Of a stretch of DNA of 22,148 nucleotides, positions 14,561 through 19,735 are shown piece by piece. The position numbers were made by a program, and so were the translations under genes. How positions within the stretch are numbered: the first letter of the stretch is position 1; every line of letters starts with the position of its first letter. The DNA comes from a virus. The DNA lies in IMG/VR virus record IMGVR_UViG_3300021085_000250, positions 1-22,148 of that record. One strand, written 5' to 3'. Below the pieces are notes generated by a model that searched no databases, was not told the DNA's origin, and saw only the letters and a list, made by a program, of their open reading frames with translations.

Positions 14561-15292
14561 TTAATCCCACCTCGGAGGTCTTCGTCCACCGGTCATCTGA
14601 ATATAAGGTGTTTCTAGGTATGTTGGATTGTTTGTTAGAGGTTTACCTCTCCACAGAGTACCGACTCGTTTAAGACAGTCTTTGAATACTGCTATCTCTG
14701 CATCGGAGTCGTGGGCAATGTTTCCGTCCTCAGGCATCCAGTTTTCTGGTTCGTGCTCTGGTTTGATAAGAGGTAAGTGCCAGCTGCTTGCTGGAACATT
14801 GGACTCTGTGAGATTGCTATAAAACATTGTATGTCTTGTAAAGCAATCAAAATTATAGTATGTTACGCTTCCCCAGTTGTTTGCTACACGATCAAGGAAC
14901 AAAGCTGTTATCGCACCCGCAGAGAGTCTTTTACCGTCTTTTGCACCGTACTCTGTTTGGAAACCCTCGATAGTGTCCTCTGTGAACATATGTACGGAAT
15001 CTGGTGGGAAACCTAAAAAAGTATTGTAGCGAGAAGGGTTGAACAGGATAGGCATATCAGGTTCTAGATACTTATAACCTAGCATTCTTAACTGTCCTGT
15101 TGCCCATATGTCAGTTCTACTACCGACCCTGTCGAACAGCTCAGGTGCAGGAGGTGCTCCTTTACCAAAACGTAAAGTAAGGTCTGCACTATCAATTTGC
15201 TCGCCTTGTTCACTAGACAACGCGTCTAAACTATTTCCTACTACTGCTATACTTTTTCCATCAATAAATGCTTTAAACTCGTCTAAGGTCAT
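14561..15292 (-). CDS. GT29-like (sialyltransferase-motif) glycosyltransferase, 243 aa
   Basis: Residues 12-45 (KSIAVVGNSLDALSSEQGEQ then IDSADLTLRFGKG) match the L-motif of GT29 sialyltransferases, which binds the CMP-sugar donor. A later region (GKRLSAGAITALFLD at about 126-140) resembles the S-motif neighbourhood in such phage proteins. It probably transfers a sugar, but the donor and acceptor are unknown; candidates are phage virion proteins, phage DNA or the host surface. The ATG at 15292 has AGGAG six bases upstream and overlaps the GT8-like gene by 20 bases. An ATG at 15313 lacks a ribosome site. Moderately confident in the family, not in the substrate. Confidence 0.75.
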   Translation of the reverse strand: MTLDEFKAFIDGKSIAVVGNSLDALSSEQGEQIDSADLTLRFGKGAPPAPELFDRVGSRTDIWATGQLRMLGYKYLEPDMPILFNPSRYNTFLGFPPDSVHMFTEDTIEGFQTEYGAKDGKRLSAGAITALFLDRVANNWGSVTYYNFDCFTRHTMFYSNLTESNVPASSWHLPLIKPEHEPENWMPEDGNIAHDSDAEIAVFKDCLKRVGTLWRGKPLTNNPTYLETPYIQMTGGRRPPRWD

Positions 15293-15908
15293 TCCATTCT
15301 CCTGCAAAGTCATCTTGTGCGTACCTCTGGTACATAGGAGTACCGTCTGTGAAATGCACTGCTACTGGGTCATCATAAAAATCATAATAACCCACTAAAT
15401 AATTATATGTTTCGTCTAGTCTACCGATTTCACTTGCCCACTCCATTCTATGAAGGTGAGATGCGCTTTCAGTGTTTACTGTGTCTATCGTAAGATTTCT
15501 ACAATCTTCGTGTTCACAATTAAAGACCATCATTGATGACCACCACTTCTTTGGATACCAAACATTTTCGTGTTCGTTAAACTTTCTACTCTCTCGCACC
15601 TGCTTTACTAGATGCTTTACGCAAGTTACAGGAGCATCTGTAAGGTGTTGCAAAACTAGCGCAGGATCTTTTCTCCAAACAAAATCACTATCACAAAATA
15701 ATGCCACTCCTTCATAGCCTGCAAGAAGTGGTGTGAGAAACCTTGTGTAGGTGAACTCTGTGGAGCCGTCTTCTTCTCTATCGTATCCGAGAGACTGCAT
15801 CTCTCGAAGATCAATAACTTCCGCTTGATGCCCGAATCTTTTTATAGACTTCATACATACTAGCGTGTTCTGAGGCTGACGTGAGTCATGACCTATAAAT
15901 ATTCTCAC
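15273..15908 (-). CDS. GT8-like glycosyltransferase (GT-A fold), 211 aa
   Basis: The protein begins MRIFIGHDSRQPQNTLVCMK, a nucleotide-sugar binding start, and has the metal-binding DxD as Asp73-Ser-Asp75 in FCDSDFVW. Acidic residues in GRLDETYNYL and the VHFTDGTP segment near the end are typical of the GT8-type family. The start is GTG, overlapping the upstream stop as GTGA, with AAGGA about six bases upstream. Together with the next gene it makes a two-enzyme glycosylation unit. No signal or membrane segment: it acts in the cytoplasm. Substrate unknown. Confidence 0.75.
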   Translation of the reverse strand: MRIFIGHDSRQPQNTLVCMKSIKRFGHQAEVIDLREMQSLGYDREEDGSTEFTYTRFLTPLLAGYEGVALFCDSDFVWRKDPALVLQHLTDAPVTCVKHLVKQVRESRKFNEHENVWYPKKWWSSMMVFNCEHEDCRNLTIDTVNTESASHLHRMEWASEIGRLDETYNYLVGYYDFYDDPVAVHFTDGTPMYQRYAQDDFAGEWNDLRRV

Positions 15909-16027
15909 TCTTCTTCCTTATACGTGTGTAGTTCGCCCTTCTTCTTTGCTTCTCTCTTACGATCTTTAAATACTTTAGCTTTATTGTACTTTCGCTGGAA
16001 CTTCGCTACTGGATTCCTCTTTTTCAT
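15905..16027 (-). CDS. Small very basic phage protein, 40 aa
   Basis: The peptide begins MKKRNPVAKFQRKYNKAKVF and continues KDRKREAKKKGELHTY, ending EEE. About 40 percent of residues are Lys or Arg. Small proteins opening with RNPVAK and containing NKAKVFKD are common in tailed phages, as I recall, with unknown function; nucleic-acid binding is plausible. The ATG has GAGGTGA six bases upstream, a strong ribosome site placed inside the end of the spanin lipoprotein gene. The stop overlaps the GT8-like GTG (GTGA). Confidence 0.75.
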   Translation of the reverse strand: MKKRNPVAKFQRKYNKAKVFKDRKREAKKKGELHTYKEEE

Positions 16028-16403
16028 TCGTAGTCACCTCTCTGTAATATACAATTACTTCGCCTAACTGGCTAATGTATCTCTTGATTTCTTGCGTATT
16101 ATAAGCCATTAGCTCATAATCTGCAACTGTCATTGCGACAAACACGAGGTCTCCCCCATGTTTCTTTTTAATATCTTCCTCAAACTTATCCATGTAGGTA
16201 CGTTCTTCTTTCGGTATTTTTCTATCCGAAACTACATACCACTTGGGTTCTTTGAGGTTCAAAGGTCGAGGCATGGTAGGCTGTACAATATCTATCTGCA
16301 CGGGCTTACTTATAACTTCCACCTGTCTTGGCGGTACTTGTAGCAAACTACAACCACTAAGGGTTAGGATTGCTAATAGACTTACTGACGTCTTCAATCG
16401 CAT
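15981..16403 (-). CDS. Outer-membrane lipoprotein, probable o-spanin (Rz1-like), 140 aa
   Basis: A signal peptide with lipobox opens the protein: MRLKTSVSLLAILTLSGC, with Cys18 as the lipidated residue. A Pro-rich periplasmic region follows (VQPTMPRPLNLKEPKW) and the C-terminus is charged. The gene overlaps the end of the i-spanin gene by 47 bases in another frame, as Rz/Rz1 pairs do, so it probably joins the i-spanin to span the periplasm and fuse the membranes at lysis. It is longer than typical Rz1. AAGGAGGT lies five bases before the ATG at 16403, deciding the start over a GTG at 16460. Confidence 0.78.
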   Translation of the reverse strand: MRLKTSVSLLAILTLSGCSLLQVPPRQVEVISKPVQIDIVQPTMPRPLNLKEPKWYVVSDRKIPKEERTYMDKFEEDIKKKHGGDLVFVAMTVADYELMAYNTQEIKRYISQLGEVIVYYREVTTNEKEESSSEVPAKVQ

Positions 16404-16749
16404 CAAATACCTCCTTTGTTCTCTGGTTTGCCTGAGCTTGTATCTGCCCAGGTCTTGCACTGGCTATTTTAGCAAGGTTATGCCTACGAAAAATATCTAG
16501 GTATTCAGACATCTCAGCCTCATACTGCTGATTCTGTTGTTGCAGTGCAGCACTAGCTTTTGCTGTTTTCTCTGCATTCAGTGTGATTGCGGCTATTGTA
16601 GCCTTCTGCTCTTGATCTCGCAGGTCTTGGGCAATAATCACTGCTGCTTGCTCTTCTAATTTATTTTTCATAGGAATAACAGCGAACTGGTAGTACAGGA
16701 AACCCGCACTACCAATCGCTGCTATAACGCCTAATAAGATTTTAGACAT
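16357..16749 (-). CDS. Inner-membrane i-spanin (Rz-like), 130 aa
   Basis: A single N-terminal transmembrane segment at about 4-22 (ILLGVIAAIGSAGFLYYQF) is followed by a long helical, Ala/Glu/Gln-rich coiled coil through residue 80. A conserved-looking end reads SEYLDIFRRHNLAKIASARP then QRTKEVFDAIEDVS, as in many Rz-type spanins. Topology is N-in, C-periplasmic. It overlaps the lysozyme end by eight bases and the lipoprotein start by 47. It should bind the o-spanin lipoprotein to disrupt the outer membrane after endolysin action. Confidence 0.85.
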   Translation of the reverse strand: MSKILLGVIAAIGSAGFLYYQFAVIPMKNKLEEQAAVIIAQDLRDQEQKATIAAITLNAEKTAKASAALQQQNQQYEAEMSEYLDIFRRHNLAKIASARPGQIQAQANQRTKEVFDAIEDVSKSISNPNP

Positions 16750-17188
16750 TCTCTAACCTTGACATCAGTCGTTCTGCTCGGTTAGTAACCTGTCTATGCC
16801 AAAGTGAATCACGCCCCTCAACTGCCGCCTCTTTCCAATCTGCTCTAGCGATAGCTTTGTTCATGTTCTTAAACTTTGAAAGACGAGTTCGCCCCATATT
16901 GAACATCATATTAACAAGTATACCTTGTACTTCGTCTGGTAGTCCGTCAAAATCCCCCTGTCCGTATAAAGCGTGACACTCTGAGATTGCTGTATCGAGG
17001 TCACGATCGAAACACTCTTCAACTCTTTCTTCTGAGACTGGGGTTCCGATTGGGCTTCCGTACTCGGGGTCACTTTCAAGTACGAGGTGCCCGACTCCAA
17101 ATGTCGGATACCCAAGATGGTCGTTATAGAGTTCATACACTACTCCCTCATCAATCTTTAGCTGCTCAAAAACTGCTGCTCTATCCAC
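16742..17188 (-). CDS. T4-type lysozyme (GH24 endolysin), 148 aa
   Basis: The protein degrades peptidoglycan at the end of infection. It starts MDRAAVFEQLKIDEG, then VVYELYNDHLGYPTFGVGHL. The Glu in DEG, the Asp nine residues on (YND) and the Thr fifteen residues on (YPT) have the spacing of the T4 lysozyme Glu11-Asp20-Thr26 triad. No signal peptide is seen, so it needs a holin to cross the membrane. The start is GTG at 17188 with AAGGAG nine bases upstream. A TTG at 17326 in frame would add 46 residues that are not lysozyme-like and overlap a separate candidate gene. It is followed by the spanins. Confidence 0.92.
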   Translation of the reverse strand: MDRAAVFEQLKIDEGVVYELYNDHLGYPTFGVGHLVLESDPEYGSPIGTPVSEERVEECFDRDLDTAISECHALYGQGDFDGLPDEVQGILVNMMFNMGRTRLSKFKNMNKAIARADWKEAAVEGRDSLWHRQVTNRAERLMSRLENV

Positions 17189-17202
17189 TTTGTTTTTCTC
17201 CT

Positions 17203-17322
17203 TTATAAGCCGTAATGTATTACTGAGTAATAGATTACTGGTATTGGTGCACACAATGCGAACACTGCCGTAGCAAGATCGCAAAAAACGCACACGTGTT
17301 CGTTTTCTCGAAGGTTTTTCAC
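17203..17322 (-). CDS. Candidate holin or small membrane protein, 39 aa
   Basis: A GTG-initiated frame encodes MKNLRENEHVCVFCDLATAV then FALCAPIPVIYYSVIHYGL. The first 15 residues are polar with two Cys, and the remainder (16-39) is one hydrophobic segment containing two prolines, a single transmembrane span. AAGGAG lies seven bases before the GTG, and the stop sits just before the lysozyme ribosome site. A one-span protein immediately upstream of an unexported lysozyme is the classical place for a holin. It is very short for a holin, and a role in lysis is inferred from position only. Confidence 0.58.
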   Translation of the reverse strand: MKNLRENEHVCVFCDLATAVFALCAPIPVIYYSVIHYGL

Positions 17323-17347
17323 TCAAGTTCTCCTTAATTTAGCTTGT

Positions 17348-17366
17348 GATATAGTTAGCCTATATC
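17348..17366 (-). other. Inverted repeat at the hsp20 3' end
   Basis: On the minus strand GATATAG, loop GCTAA, CTATATC form a 7-base perfect stem that includes the hsp20 stop codon. The stem is AT-rich and no T run follows, so it is a weak candidate for a terminator or processing site between hsp20 and the lysis genes. Confidence 0.4.
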
Positions 17367-17777
17367 AACGTATTTTGGCATCGCTTCAGCAGGAATACGT
17401 TCTTCTAGTTGGATACATAGCAGTCCTCGCGCCATATATGCCTTCTCTAGTTCGATGTATTCTCCGACCTGAAAAGTTCTTTTGAAACATTTACCACTCA
17501 ATCCTTTGTGGAGGTACACTTCTTCATCTTTGGTCGTTTGCTTGCGAGTGCCTTGAATACTCAAGATATTCTGATGTAGGCTGATTTCAATATCTTTTTT
17601 ATCCCATCCTGGTATAGCAAGCTCAATTAAGTAGCCTGTTTCACCGGACTTGATTACGTTGTAACGAGGATAGCCATTATCAAAAGTATTATTAAGGAAC
17701 TGTTCGTGCATTCGGTCAAACCCTAAGAAAAATTTCGGCAGGTCTGCCATTGATAGCTGTTGTGTAGTAGTCATCAT
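17355..17777 (-). CDS. Small heat-shock protein, Hsp20/IbpA-like
   Basis: The 140-aa chaperone has an alpha-crystallin domain from about residue 38 to 128: YPRYNVIKSGETGYLIELAI, PGWDKKDIEISLHQNILSI, and YMARGLLCIQLEERIP. The N-terminal arm (MTTTQQLSMADLPKFFLGFD) and a C-terminal extension are as in IbpA-type proteins. Such proteins hold unfolded substrates; phages may use them in virion assembly or to buffer host stress. The gene has AAGGAG before two adjacent ATG codons (17777 and 17774). Two similar hairpins lie directly upstream in its leader and could form a translation-control element. Confidence 0.92.
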   Translation of the reverse strand: MMTTTQQLSMADLPKFFLGFDRMHEQFLNNTFDNGYPRYNVIKSGETGYLIELAIPGWDKKDIEISLHQNILSIQGTRKQTTKDEEVYLHKGLSGKCFKRTFQVGEYIELEKAYMARGLLCIQLEERIPAEAMPKYVDIG

Positions 17778-17787
17778 TTTACTCCTT

Positions 17788-17826
17788 GCGTCCTTTCGGA
17801 ACGCTCTGTGTCTCCTTTCGGTAGAC
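17788..17826 (-). promoter_or_regulatory. Paired GNRA-tetraloop hairpins in the hsp20 leader
   Basis: Two short hairpins of the same design lie side by side on the minus strand. The first (17826-17810) is GTCT-A-CC-GAAA-GG-AGAC and the second (17804-17788) is GCGT-T-CC-GAAA-GG-ACGC. Each has a 4-base outer stem, a one-base bulge, a CC/GG inner stem and a GAAA loop; the outer stems differ in sequence while both still pair. The second ends where the hsp20 ribosome site (AAGGAG) begins. This looks like a selected RNA structure, perhaps a translation switch, stability element or protein-binding site. Confidence 0.6.
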
Positions 17827-17842
17827 GGTGTTGTTCAGCCAC

Positions 17843-18079
17843 TTATGAGGCGGGCTGTTTGCCTAAGTAATCTTTGAGGTCTTGGTAGCCTCCAATATGT
17901 TCGCCATCTACCACTATCTGTGGTACTGTACGGGCGTAAGGAAACTTAGAGGTAAACTCCTCAACCGTATAGTTTTTGCCCAGCTTTTTGACAGAAATAT
18001 ACGCTTCCTTTTTCTCAGCAAGACTGTATGCCATATCGCAGTACACACAGCCGTCTTTCCCATAAATGACTATATTCAT
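17843..18079 (-). CDS. Glutaredoxin
   Basis: The 78-aa protein has the glutaredoxin active site CVYC at residues 11-14 (IYGKDGCVYC), the cis-proline loop TVPQI near 52-56, and the GGYQDL glutathione-binding segment near 63-68. It reduces disulfides, commonly supporting ribonucleotide reductase; no such reductase is in this window. The ATG overlaps the methyltransferase stop in an ATGA junction. It lies immediately before the hairpin-bearing leader of hsp20, so the two could be co-transcribed. Confidence 0.94.
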   Translation of the reverse strand: MNIVIYGKDGCVYCDMAYSLAEKKEAYISVKKLGKNYTVEEFTSKFPYARTVPQIVVDGEHIGGYQDLKDYLGKQPAS

Positions 18080-18606
18080 ATTTTCTCTACTTTAAACCTT
18101 ACTTCGCTTTGAGTATATGTCATTGTTCTTAGAATGAAATACTCGTTGAGTTTGTCTTTCCACCAATCCTTACTCTTTATAATTAAGTGTGCGTTTCTGC
18201 CGTCTGGCAAAGCAGTGAATGCTGGAATTGTACTAATTACGAAAAAACCGCACTTGAGCATACAATCTCTCATATGCTCAAGTACGTTATCCAATAATTC
18301 TGGCTCTATATGTTCTAGTACATCTGTACATATTACCATATGAGCTGGAGCAGGAAGAGCTGACTTACTAGGAACGGCAGGGTCATATTCATACAGTAAT
18401 AACTGACCTGGGTAGTTTCTCTGAAAGTGTCTCTTAAGACAGTCTTTATGATTACTACTTCCATAGTCGAGAGCATCAAAGCAACTGTACTCTCTTGCTA
18501 TTTTTAGTATACCTTTAGCGTGTGATCTACCTGTTCCGCCCCATAATTGATCTTTGTGTTCGTTTTCTAACTGCTCTTTATAATCTTTACTGATTAATAA
18601 GTCCAA
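18076..18606 (-). CDS. Class I SAM-dependent methyltransferase-like protein, 176 aa
   Basis: A Rossmann-type core is suggested by a degenerate motif I, FDALDYGSSNHKDC (about 43-56), and a clear post-I/IV segment, MVICTDVLEHIEPELLDNVL (about 89-108), as in the Methyltransf_11/23 group. Motif I lacks the usual second Gly (DYGSSN for DxGxG). The strand after the helix reads GFFVIST. The substrate cannot be told; the DVLEHI form is more usual for small-molecule or sugar/lipid methyltransferases than for DNA base methyltransferases, and no DPPY or PC motif is present. TTG start at 18606 with AGAGAGG upstream; it overlaps the preceding gene by 20 bases. Confidence 0.75.
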   Translation of the reverse strand: MDLLISKDYKEQLENEHKDQLWGGTGRSHAKGILKIAREYSCFDALDYGSSNHKDCLKRHFQRNYPGQLLLYEYDPAVPSKSALPAPAHMVICTDVLEHIEPELLDNVLEHMRDCMLKCGFFVISTIPAFTALPDGRNAHLIIKSKDWWKDKLNEYFILRTMTYTQSEVRFKVEKI

Positions 18607-18787
18607 GGTCGAAGCCTCTCTTTACAAGCTCGTTACGATACTTCTGCTTGTGTTTTGGTTTAGTGTTGCTATTTAACATAGCCTCTACCAACTCGTCTGT
18701 AGAGGTATTCTTCAAGTAGTAGTGGATCATGCCCACCTTTCTACGGTTTACGATTTTTGCTGTTGATTCTTTAAACTTAGCTGGCAT
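18587..18787 (-). CDS. Small basic phage protein of unknown function, 66 aa
   Basis: It begins MPAKFKESTAKIVNRRKVGM and has HYYLKNTSTDELVEAMLNS, then NTKPKHKQKYRNELVKRG. I recall small phage proteins with the HYY...STxELxEA...TKPKxKQKxRNELxxRG pattern in several marine phage groups, with unknown role. High Lys/Arg content suggests nucleic-acid binding. The ATG has GAGGA seven bases upstream. Confidence 0.75.
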   Translation of the reverse strand: MPAKFKESTAKIVNRRKVGMIHYYLKNTSTDELVEAMLNSNTKPKHKQKYRNELVKRGFDLGLINQ

Positions 18788-18953
18788 TTTTTTGTCCTCT
18801 ACTGTATTCTAATTTAAGTTCGTTGTAACACTGTTCTGCTACTCGTTTATCACGTGTACGCATATACAGACTGTGATTATCCTCTACTTTGTATATTGGG
18901 TCTGATACTAGCCCGTTATACTCTACTGTGATTTTAAGCTCATTCTTCTTCAA
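18777..18953 (-). CDS. Small phage protein of unknown function, 58 aa
   Basis: A TTG-initiated frame encodes MKKNELKITVEYNGLVSDPI, then YKVEDNHSLYMRTRDKRVAE, then QCYNELKLEYSRGQKNAS. It is charged, soluble and apparently beta then alpha. AAGG lies about 11 bases before the TTG, a weak but usable ribosome site. It overlaps both neighbours by about 11-14 bases, like other genes here, and fills a gap that would otherwise be empty. Function unknown; the start is less certain than the frame. Confidence 0.6.
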   Translation of the reverse strand: MKKNELKITVEYNGLVSDPIYKVEDNHSLYMRTRDKRVAEQCYNELKLEYSRGQKNAS

Positions 18954-19080
18954 GTTCTAACATCCCTTGATCTACTAGGTGTTCTATTGTTGTTTCAATA
19001 CCTTCTTGCTTACCCAGAGCGTGGCTTGTAAGCCCACACCCCACTAAACAAAAGATAAAGATTGCAATTTCCATAACCAT
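18940..19080 (-). CDS. Small membrane or lipid-anchored protein, 46 aa
   Basis: The N-terminus MVMEIAIFIFCLVGCGLTSH is one hydrophobic span with an LVGC motif that could be a lipobox (Cys15) or lie inside a simple membrane anchor. A cytoplasmic-type tail follows (ALGKQEGIETTIEHLVDQGM then LELEEE). I recall similar tiny phage proteins with a hydrophobic start and an EHLVDQG tail. GGAG lies seven bases before the ATG. It is the first substantial gene behind two tandem minus-strand promoters, so it should be expressed early or strongly. Confidence 0.7.
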   Translation of the reverse strand: MVMEIAIFIFCLVGCGLTSHALGKQEGIETTIEHLVDQGMLELEEE

Positions 19081-19113
19081 TTAATTCTCCGTTACTTGGA
19101 TTGGTATTTCCAT
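19081..19113 (-). CDS. Possible 10-aa leader peptide ORF
   Basis: A micro-ORF MEIPIQVTEN starts six bases after the predicted transcription start of the promoter at 19126-19154 and its TAA is immediately followed by the ATG of the 46-aa gene. The ribosome site of that gene lies within it. It has no ribosome site of its own, so it may be chance. Confidence 0.2.
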   Translation of the reverse strand: MEIPIQVTEN

Positions 19114-19125
19114 TTTAGAATGACT

Positions 19126-19154
19126 ATTATACGCAAACATAAGTAATAAGTCAA
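19126..19154 (-). promoter_or_regulatory. Sigma70 promoter, minus strand, proximal of a tandem pair
   Basis: TTGACT at 19154-19149 and TATAAT at 19131-19126, spacer 17, preceded by AAAGTTC. Predicted start near 19119, about 39 bases before the ATG at 19080. It drives the leftward block that starts with the small membrane-protein gene. Confidence 0.9.
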
Positions 19155-19200
19155 GAACTTTCTTTCAAATGCCGAATAATTTTCTATTTCTACTTCGTGA

Positions 19201-19229
19201 ATTATACTCTATACCAACTCAAAAGTCAA
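19201..19229 (-). promoter_or_regulatory. Sigma70 promoter, minus strand, distal of a tandem pair
   Basis: TTGACT at 19229-19224 and TATAAT at 19206-19201, spacer 17, with an all-A/T upstream tract. Predicted start near 19194. It is 75 bases upstream of the proximal promoter and faces away from the plus-strand promoter at 19260. Confidence 0.88.
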
Positions 19230-19259
19230 GATATTTTTTTAACATCTCATAAAAAGTTC

Positions 19260-19288
19260 TTGACATAACATCTCGTTTTCGATATAAT
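19260..19288 (+). promoter_or_regulatory. Sigma70 promoter, plus strand, first of the rightward block
   Basis: TTGACA at 19260-19265 and TATAAT at 19283-19288, spacer 17, preceded by AAAAAGTTC. The predicted start, seven bases after the -10, is 19295, which is the A of the ATG of the Myb-like gene. Its -35 is 30 bases of AT-rich DNA away from the -35 of the distal minus promoter. Confidence 0.9.
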
Positions 19289-19294
19289 ACTCCG

Positions 19295-19468
19295 ATGAAA
19301 AAATATAAAAGAAAGCCGTGGACAGATGAAGAACGTAAGACACTTGCTACCCACTACTTTCACCAAACCATAGAAACAATGGAAGATATGTTGCCAGGAC
19401 GTTCTGCTCAAGCGATTCGTAACCAAGTAGCATATCTCAGGAAGAGAGGATATAGGTTTAAGAAATGA
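19295..19468 (+). CDS. Myb/SANT-like small DNA-binding protein, 57 aa
   Basis: The protein reads MKKYKRKPWTDEERKTLATH, then YFHQTIETMEDMLPGRSAQA, then IRNQVAYLRKRGYRFKK. Trp9 with TDEE, the LPGR turn and the recognition helix SAQAIRNQVAYLRKRG fit a single Myb/SANT-type domain. The opening PWTDEE parallels KWTDER of the D5-like protein on the other strand. The ATG coincides with the predicted transcription start, so the mRNA would be leaderless. As the first gene from the rightward promoter it is well placed to be an early regulator. Target unknown. Confidence 0.75.
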   Translation: MKKYKRKPWTDEERKTLATHYFHQTIETMEDMLPGRSAQAIRNQVAYLRKRGYRFKK

Positions 19469-19548
19469 TGCCAGAACCCACAACAATTGCTTTGATATTT
19501 GGTCTGTTATTTCTTTACATATTTACAAGGGATACAGATGACGATTAA
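19465..19548 (+). CDS. Tiny membrane peptide, 27 aa
   Basis: The frame encodes MMPEPTTIALIFGLLFLYIF then TRDTDDD: a hydrophobic span at about 8-20 and an acidic tail, as in many phage membrane peptides. It overlaps the Myb-like stop (ATGA) and the bS21 start by 11 bases. An AGG lies in the upstream gene end. Supported by composition and packing only; function unknown. Confidence 0.5.
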   Translation: MMPEPTTIALIFGLLFLYIFTRDTDDD

Positions 19549-19735
19549 AGTAAGAAACGGAAACATAGAACAAGCATTACGTATTTTTCGTAGGAAGATA
19601 AACGATAGCAACAAACTGTTTGACTACAAAGAAAAACAGTACCACGAAAAGAAAACTACTAAGCGACAGCGAAAGCAAGCTGCTGCCAAACAGAGAGAGC
19701 GTAAACGACAATGCAAAATGGATATAAAATACTAA
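19538..19735 (+). CDS. rpsU: Ribosomal protein bS21, phage-encoded
   Basis: The 65-aa protein reads MTIKVRNGNIEQALRIFRRK, then INDSNKLFDYKEKQYHEKKT, then TKRQRKQAAAKQRERKRQ. This matches bS21: KVR with acidic or polar residues, a first helix with ALR.FKRK, a turn, then a basic second helix with YEKKTxKRxRK. bS21 sits near the anti-Shine-Dalgarno end of 16S rRNA and helps initiation. Phage-borne bS21 is known in aquatic phages and may replace the host copy in ribosomes. ATG at 19538 has AAGG seven bases upstream; an upstream ATG at 19499 is rejected. It overlaps the PhyH gene by 25 bases. Confidence 0.85.
   Translation: MTIKVRNGNIEQALRIFRRKINDSNKLFDYKEKQYHEKKTTKRQRKQAAAKQRERKRQCKMDIKY

Noticed and set aside
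16404-16460. Extended start of the spanin lipoprotein at GTG 16460
   Set aside because: It would bury the signal peptide; the ATG at 16403 has a perfect AAGGAGGT site and begins the signal sequence.
17189-17326. 46-residue N-terminal extension of lysozyme from TTG at 17326
   Set aside because: The extension is not lysozyme-like, its TTG is too near the AAGGAG, and the GTG at 17188 has a proper site and a typical T4-lysozyme start.
19247-19486. 79-aa reading frame on the minus strand
   Set aside because: It lies antisense to the Myb/SANT-like gene and across the rightward promoter; it has no ribosome site and no recognisable features.
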